In this document: positions 4,723 to 8,103 of the stretch, piece after piece
Layout of the letters: every line of letters starts with the position of its first letter
How positions within the stretch are numbered: position 1 is the stretch's first letter
Source of the DNA: Candidatus Bathyarchaeota archaeon
GTDB taxonomy: Archaea > Thermoproteota > Bathyarchaeia > Bathyarchaeales > UBA233
Assembly: GCA_004376975.1 (NCBI GenBank)
Contig: SOJA01000194.1
Span: 1-8,103 of the forward strand
Length of the DNA stretch: 8,103 nt
Direction: 5' to 3'
Position numbers and translations under genes: made by a program
Notes under the pieces: generated by a model
What the model saw: only the letters and a program-made list of their open reading frames with translations
Told to the model about the DNA's origin: nothing
The model's database searches: none

Positions 4723-6324
4723 TCAGTTGTCTAATGCCTTTTGCAGAGCTTTCACTACATTCTGTTTTCCCATAGCGAGTATGTAAGGACCTAGTCTTGG
4801 CCCTCGTGGTGTGCTTATGAGAATCATATACAGCATTTTGAAGAACTTCGCGGGTTTCAGGTTGCGTTTTTTAGCAGTGTTGAATATGGCGTTTTGTATC
4901 TTTTCAGCATCATCCTCAACGCTCAGCACTTCAATCAATTCTTCTATCGCTTCTCTTTCTTCAGCGGTCAGACTTACAGCAGTTTCTTTAATCTCTTCAA
5001 AATTCCTTATCCAATTGAACGCATATTCAATTCGGTTCTTCAAGTTTTCATCGAACATTTGATCTTTCTGCAAATATCCGTAACTTCGAAGCTTCCCAGC
5101 AACGAACTCTTCTTCGCGTCCTTTTGGAGCCATCTTAGCCAGAAAGGACATCAGGTTATATGGCACGTGCACACTTGAGCTTTCAGGAGGTTTTAACGCC
5201 CAACAATACTCGTATAGACCCTTAAGCTTAGCTAGTTCTTTCTTGTCCTTCACTATTTTTTTTCCGAAGTATACATCTTCTAAATGATCCATCTCGTTCA
5301 TATAGAAAGGAATGTCTGTCACATCAAGAGTACGGGTTCCAACAAACCGTTTCAACATAAGCAAAAGCAAGGACTGCGGTGAACCGTAACTGAACCACAC
5401 CTGAGGGGTTAAAACATTCCCAGCTGAACTAGAAATCTTCTTTCCAGCTTTATCAAGGAACATTTCATAACGTGCATGCATTGGAGGTTCATACGCTAAG
5501 ACCTCCCGACAAATTCTGTCATTTATTCTCACAGAGTCCTCTATGTCTTTCCCGTAAGCTTCAAACCTTATATCAAGAGCTTTCCATCTAGCTGCGAATT
5601 CACCCTTCCAACTAAGCTTGCCTTCGCCTTTTGTAATATCTGCTTCCCCTTTGTAGCCGCAGCCTTCTATCCAGCGTCCCTTTATTTCCATGCCCTCACA
5701 GACATACAAGACTTTATTTTCTCTTGGCAGGAATTCAGTGGTTTTTGTAGTGTATATGCGTCCACAATTTTTGCACACTGGAAAATAAGGCAAAACTTTA
5801 ACGTAACGTTCTTGTCCAACTTCTTCTTTAACTATTTCTCCAACCTTCTTTGCATTAAGAAGCAGTGTTCTAATTTCCTCGTTCAATAATCCGTTTTCAT
5901 AGGCTTCTTTTCCGGACATATGCTTGTACTCTATTCCACATTTGTCTAAAGCCTTCAATAACAACGAGCTCATGTGTGCGCCGTAGCTTTGATGGCAACC
6001 AAAGGGGTCTGGAATAGCAGTTACAGGGAAGCCTAGATACTTGTCCAGAGATTTTGGTAGTCCAGCAGGGGTTCTCCGTAAACCATCCAAATCATCACAG
6101 AAGGCAATCATCTCTGAACTGTAGTCTTGTCTGTGAATAGCAAGGGCAACAGCGTAAGAACGCGCAGCATCGCCTAGATTGCCAACATGTGGAAGCCCGG
6201 AAGCCCCAAGGCCCATCTCAGTTCTAATCATATCGAGGTTTCTATCCAACTTTCGTTCTCTTTCAATTATCCGAGCTGCCATTTTATCGTACCATGTACC
6301 CAAGCCGATTATTTTCTCGTCCAT
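4723..6324 (-). CDS. lysS: Lysyl-tRNA synthetase, class I
   Basis: A 533-residue class I lysyl-tRNA synthetase, the form found in most archaea and few bacteria; it joins lysine to tRNA-Lys in the cytoplasm. The Rossmann catalytic core carries the HIGH-type motif as PHVGN at 45-49 and the KMSKS-type motif as KISSSAGN at 296-303. Four cysteines (C184, C187, C209, C222) form a probable zinc-binding insertion. The C-terminal half is helical and ends with a helical tRNA-binding part containing PRGPRLGPYI. Length is normal for the family. ATG 6324 is chosen over the upstream ATG 6348: TATTTAA at 6348-6354 is centred 27 bases before 6324, fitting a leaderless message, and that TATA box overlaps the upstream ATG. 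The protein then opens MDEKIIGLGTWYDKMA. No frameshift or missing motif seen. Confidence 0.95.
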   Translation of the reverse strand: MDEKIIGLGTWYDKMAARIIERERKLDRNLDMIRTEMGLGASGLPHVGNLGDAARSYAVALAIHRQDYSSEMIAFCDDLDGLRRTPAGLPKSLDKYLGFPVTAIPDPFGCHQSYGAHMSSLLLKALDKCGIEYKHMSGKEAYENGLLNEEIRTLLLNAKKVGEIVKEEVGQERYVKVLPYFPVCKNCGRIYTTKTTEFLPRENKVLYVCEGMEIKGRWIEGCGYKGEADITKGEGKLSWKGEFAARWKALDIRFEAYGKDIEDSVRINDRICREVLAYEPPMHARYEMFLDKAGKKISSSAGNVLTPQVWFSYGSPQSLLLLMLKRFVGTRTLDVTDIPFYMNEMDHLEDVYFGKKIVKDKKELAKLKGLYEYCWALKPPESSSVHVPYNLMSFLAKMAPKGREEEFVAGKLRSYGYLQKDQMFDENLKNRIEYAFNWIRNFEEIKETAVSLTAEEREAIEELIEVLSVEDDAEKIQNAIFNTAKKRNLKPAKFFKMLYMILISTPRGPRLGPYILAMGKQNVVKALQKALDN

Positions 6325-6347
6325 ACAGCATCTAGCCCCTGCATGCA

Positions 6348-6354
6348 TTAAATA
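6348..6354 (-). promoter_or_regulatory. TATA box of lysS
   Basis: TATTTAA on the minus strand, centred 27 bases before ATG 6324. Another AT-rich stretch, TTTTTTATCT, lies at 6361-6370 and could serve instead, with transcription starting near 6340; both options exclude the ATG at 6348. Confidence 0.45.
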
Positions 6355-6364
6355 GACTGTAGAT

Positions 6365-6383
6365 AAAAAATGTTTAGAAAAAA
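6365..6383 (-). terminator. Two T6 tracts ending the SPFH operon
   Basis: On the minus strand two runs of six T (6378-6383 and 6365-6370) follow the stop codon of the small membrane protein within 30 bases. Paired T runs are typical archaeal terminators, and they separate the operon from lysS, which has its own TATA box. Confidence 0.5.
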
Positions 6384-6391
6384 TGAAAGGG

Positions 6392-6736
6392 CTATTTTCT
6401 TTTCAAAGCGGCGGCGATTGCCAACAGGCCTGGCACAAGCAGTATTATCACGAGGGAATAAATCCAGTTAATGCTCCAGGAGAGCCATGCTCCACCAATC
6501 GCGACGAGTAGAAGACCTCCCGCAAATGTGCTGAATGGGCCACGTTCATATTTCTGCGGGTTTGAAGCTCTAATTCCAGCCAAAACTATTGTCCAGCAAC
6601 CGTATAATGCAAGTATTAGCGGTGGAATCAACGGCCAATCAATTAGTCCCAATGGTGCATAAAGGATTATGCAGACTACTAGGATCATTAGGAAAATGCC
6701 TATGGATAATAGTTCACGGTTTCGATTTTCAGTCAT
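6392..6736 (-). CDS. Small four-helix membrane protein, function unknown
   Basis: I do not recognise the family. The 114 residues hold four hydrophobic segments at about 10-30, 33-54, 69-86 and 89-110, joined by short polar loops (the longest, RASNPQKYERGPFS, is positively charged) and closed by LKRK. The charge pattern suggests that the N-terminus, the middle loop and the C-terminus all face the cytoplasm. ATG 6736 is 11 bases after the stop codon of the SPFH gene, with AAGGCG upstream as a weak ribosome binding site, so it is the third gene of the same leftward transcript. That position suggests it works with, or anchors, the SPFH/coiled-coil pair at the membrane; no direct evidence shows this. 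T6 tracts follow it. Confidence 0.75.
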   Translation of the reverse strand: MTENRNRELLSIGIFLMILVVCIILYAPLGLIDWPLIPPLILALYGCWTIVLAGIRASNPQKYERGPFSTFAGGLLLVAIGGAWLSWSINWIYSLVIILLVPGLLAIAAALKRK

Positions 6737-6747
6737 TTCGTCGCCTT

Positions 6748-7716
6748 TTACTCTATTTTTGCTCCGCAGTCAGGACAGAACTTTGAAGTAGCTGGGACAA
6801 GTTTTCCACATTTTGGACATTTGATTGTTCCGGCAGCTGGTGGAGTAAGCTGTATTCCGCAGTCAGGACAGAACTTTGAAGTAGCTGGAACTTTTGCAGC
6901 GCATTTTGGACAGATCACGAGAGCAGCGGCTGGTGCCTGTGCAGGACCCGTAGGCGTCATGATCTGTGGTATAAGCACCATACCTGTTCCCAAGCCAGCT
7001 CCAGAAGATTTACCAAGTTCTTCAGCAGCTTTCTTCACAGTTTCCATGCGTAGCACTTCTTCAGGTCTAGCCTTTCCGGTTCTAAGCCAGAAGAGCCGTT
7101 CACGATATTCCGGTGTTGTGTCTATACCTTCAAAACGCAGGTCTGTCAATTCTAATCCTATTCGCTTAAAATAGTCTAGAATGGCGTTTTTTACGATCAT
7201 GGATGTTTCGTCAAGTCTTGTGAAAACAGTGATCAAATCGTAGTGGGAAAGTTCATCAATTATTTTCTCATTCAGGAACCCGCGTAGGTAATTGTTAACG
7301 TCTTCGGTTGCGTAGGCTTTTTGTCCGCCCACAACCTCATTCACAAAGAGCTGTGGAGCTTCAACTTTAAACCAGAACGAACCATGTACTTGCAGGGGTG
7401 CAAGCTCTGTGGTTTGAGCTCGCGTACCATATTTTCCAGCGAACACCTTGGTTGACACGAAAACTACTGTTGCTTTGAAAGGTTTTTCGCTATAACCAGC
7501 AATTCGTGAAAGCAACCCAGATAACAGTGGTAGGTTTAATGTTGTTAATGTGTGTCTTCCCGCACCAAAAACATCGTAGGCTTTGCCATCCCTGAAGAAC
7601 ACTGCAACTTCATACTCGTGTACTATAAGCTGGGCGCCCCAAGTAATCTCTTCATCGGGATACCTCCACAGAATATCTTCAGATCCAGGGTTTTTCCATT
7701 CTACAACTTGCGGCAT
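6748..7716 (-). CDS. SPFH-domain protein with two C-terminal zinc ribbons (YdjI / virion-core-like type)
   Basis: A 322-residue protein. Residues about 1-230 form an SPFH (stomatin/prohibitin-like) region of the type labelled virion core protein-like: MPQVVEWKNPGSEDILWRYP, then a stretch including HEYEVAVFF, then PEYRERLFW. A low-complexity Pro/Ala/Gly linker covers about 235-267. Two zinc ribbons follow: CPKC(269-272)/CPDC(283-286) and CPKC(300-303)/CPDC(314-317). There is no N-terminal membrane helix, so membrane contact would be through partners. SPFH proteins form membrane-associated rings or scaffolds; the Bacillus relative YdjI helps bring PspA to stressed membranes. ATG 7716 has GGAGTGA 6 bases upstream, lying within the end of the preceding gene, and starts one base after that gene's stop codon, so the two are probably translationally coupled. 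Two ribbons instead of one arose by a 93-base duplication. Confidence 0.9.
   Translation of the reverse strand: MPQVVEWKNPGSEDILWRYPDEEITWGAQLIVHEYEVAVFFRDGKAYDVFGAGRHTLTTLNLPLLSGLLSRIAGYSEKPFKATVVFVSTKVFAGKYGTRAQTTELAPLQVHGSFWFKVEAPQLFVNEVVGGQKAYATEDVNNYLRGFLNEKIIDELSHYDLITVFTRLDETSMIVKNAILDYFKRIGLELTDLRFEGIDTTPEYRERLFWLRTGKARPEEVLRMETVKKAAEELGKSSGAGLGTGMVLIPQIMTPTGPAQAPAAALVICPKCAAKVPATSKFCPDCGIQLTPPAAGTIKCPKCGKLVPATSKFCPDCGAKIE
6763..6888 (-). repeat. Tandem zinc-ribbon duplication, period 93 bases
   Basis: A 33-base stretch at 6763-6795 recurs without change at 6856-6888. The period of 93 bases is exactly 31 codons and matches the spacing between the two zinc ribbons (C269 to C300). The encoded PATSKFCPDCG is the same in both ribbons. 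Confidence 0.9.
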
Positions 7717-7717
7717 C

Positions 7718-8103
7718 TCAACTCACTCCAAGTATTACTTCGCCTCGACTATCAAACATTTTCTCAAAAGCCTCCAACGTTTCAACAAGATGTTGAATGT
7801 GTTCTCCTGCCTTTTTAGTTTCCTGTTTCAGGACTTCAGCTTTAAATGCTTCAGCTTCATTAACTATTTTCTCAACATCGTCAATTAACCGCTTGTCAAA
7901 ATCAATCATTCTATCAAGATTCGCTTCTTCAACCTTCACAATATTAAAGAACCCAGCGTACCCATAAGAAGCATGATCAACCTTCGCCGCTACCCGATCA
8001 AATTTTGCGACGAGACGATCCATATCCGTTAAAACCTCAAACAATCTGCGGTCAGACAGTTTCTGAAAAACATCTTTAAGGCTGCTTTTCGCTTGGGACA
8101 ACC
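7718..8103 (-). CDS. Coiled-coil protein, first gene of the SPFH operon (possibly cut by the window edge)
   Basis: At least 127 residues, rich in charged residues and almost wholly helical by eye, with heptad-like stretches at about 10-42 (DMDRLVAKFDRVAAKVD) and 58-118 (DDVEKIVNEAEAFKAEV). A less regular, aromatic break (YGYAGFFNIV) sits in the middle, which suggests a helical hairpin. There are no membrane segments and no cysteines. I do not recognise the family and it does not read as PspA. TTG 8099-8101 could be the start, but only two further bases are visible, so the gene may well continue beyond the window. TGA at 7718-7720 lies one base before the ATG of the SPFH gene, and that gene's ribosome binding site lies within this one. 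The tight link suggests that its product is a partner of the SPFH protein. Confidence 0.72.
   Translation of the reverse strand, partial: LSQAKSSLKDVFQKLSDRRLFEVLTDMDRLVAKFDRVAAKVDHASYGYAGFFNIVKVEEANLDRMIDFDKRLIDDVEKIVNEAEAFKAEVLKQETKKAGEHIQHLVETLEAFEKMFDSRGEVILGVS
7723..7729 (-). promoter_or_regulatory. Ribosome binding site of the SPFH gene
   Basis: GGAGTGA on the minus strand, 6 bases before ATG 7716 and inside the last codons of the upstream gene. It fixes the start and implies coupled translation. Confidence 0.6.

Noticed and set aside
6325..6348. Longer lysS start at ATG 6348 (eight extra residues)
   Set aside because: The likely TATA box TATTTAA overlaps this ATG, the added residues are unlike family N-termini, and ATG 6324 fits a leaderless transcript.

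Overview
The window looks archaeal. It has a class I lysyl-tRNA synthetase, a tRNA-Arg(GCG) of archaeal type with an encoded CCA, TATA-like boxes about 26 bases before several genes, GGTGA-type ribosome binding sites, and a single-domain JAMM protease. The mix with an acyl-CoA dehydrogenase, a NIF3 protein and a GYD-domain protein would suit an uncultivated lineage of the Bathyarchaeia/Thermoproteota type, but that placement is inference. No rRNA or ribosomal protein is present to test it.

Layout. Left edge (1-466): the C-terminal part of a histone-deacetylase-fold hydrolase runs rightward and meets a leftward tRNA-Arg(GCG). Region 467-1840 looks accessory. It holds a GYD-domain gene, a small two-helix membrane protein that may lack its N-terminal part, a piece of tRNA sequence that directly repeats the 5' half of the tRNA-Arg gene, and a frameshifted remnant of the C-terminus of an archaeal tyrosine recombinase. 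Region 1840-3260 holds a leftward JAMM protease and a rightward NIF3-family metalloprotein. Region 3384-6324 holds a leftward acyl-CoA dehydrogenase and leftward lysS, with a second tRNA-Arg-like scrap between them. Region 6392-8103 is a tight leftward operon: a coiled-coil protein cut by the window edge, an SPFH-domain protein with two C-terminal zinc ribbons, and a small four-helix membrane protein.

How the parts relate. lysS and tRNA-Arg are translation functions; the acyl-CoA dehydrogenase stands alone without electron-transfer partners. The right-hand operon resembles in composition the bacterial SPFH-zinc-ribbon/coiled-coil/membrane-protein sets used in membrane stress responses, and is the best candidate for an undescribed system. 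The left-hand third shows old integration at a tRNA gene: integrase debris beside a copy of tRNA sequence. Intergenic spaces also carry repeated copies of the palindrome GCGCGCGC and shorter AGCGCGTG forms, far more than chance predicts in this AT-leaning DNA; their role is unknown.
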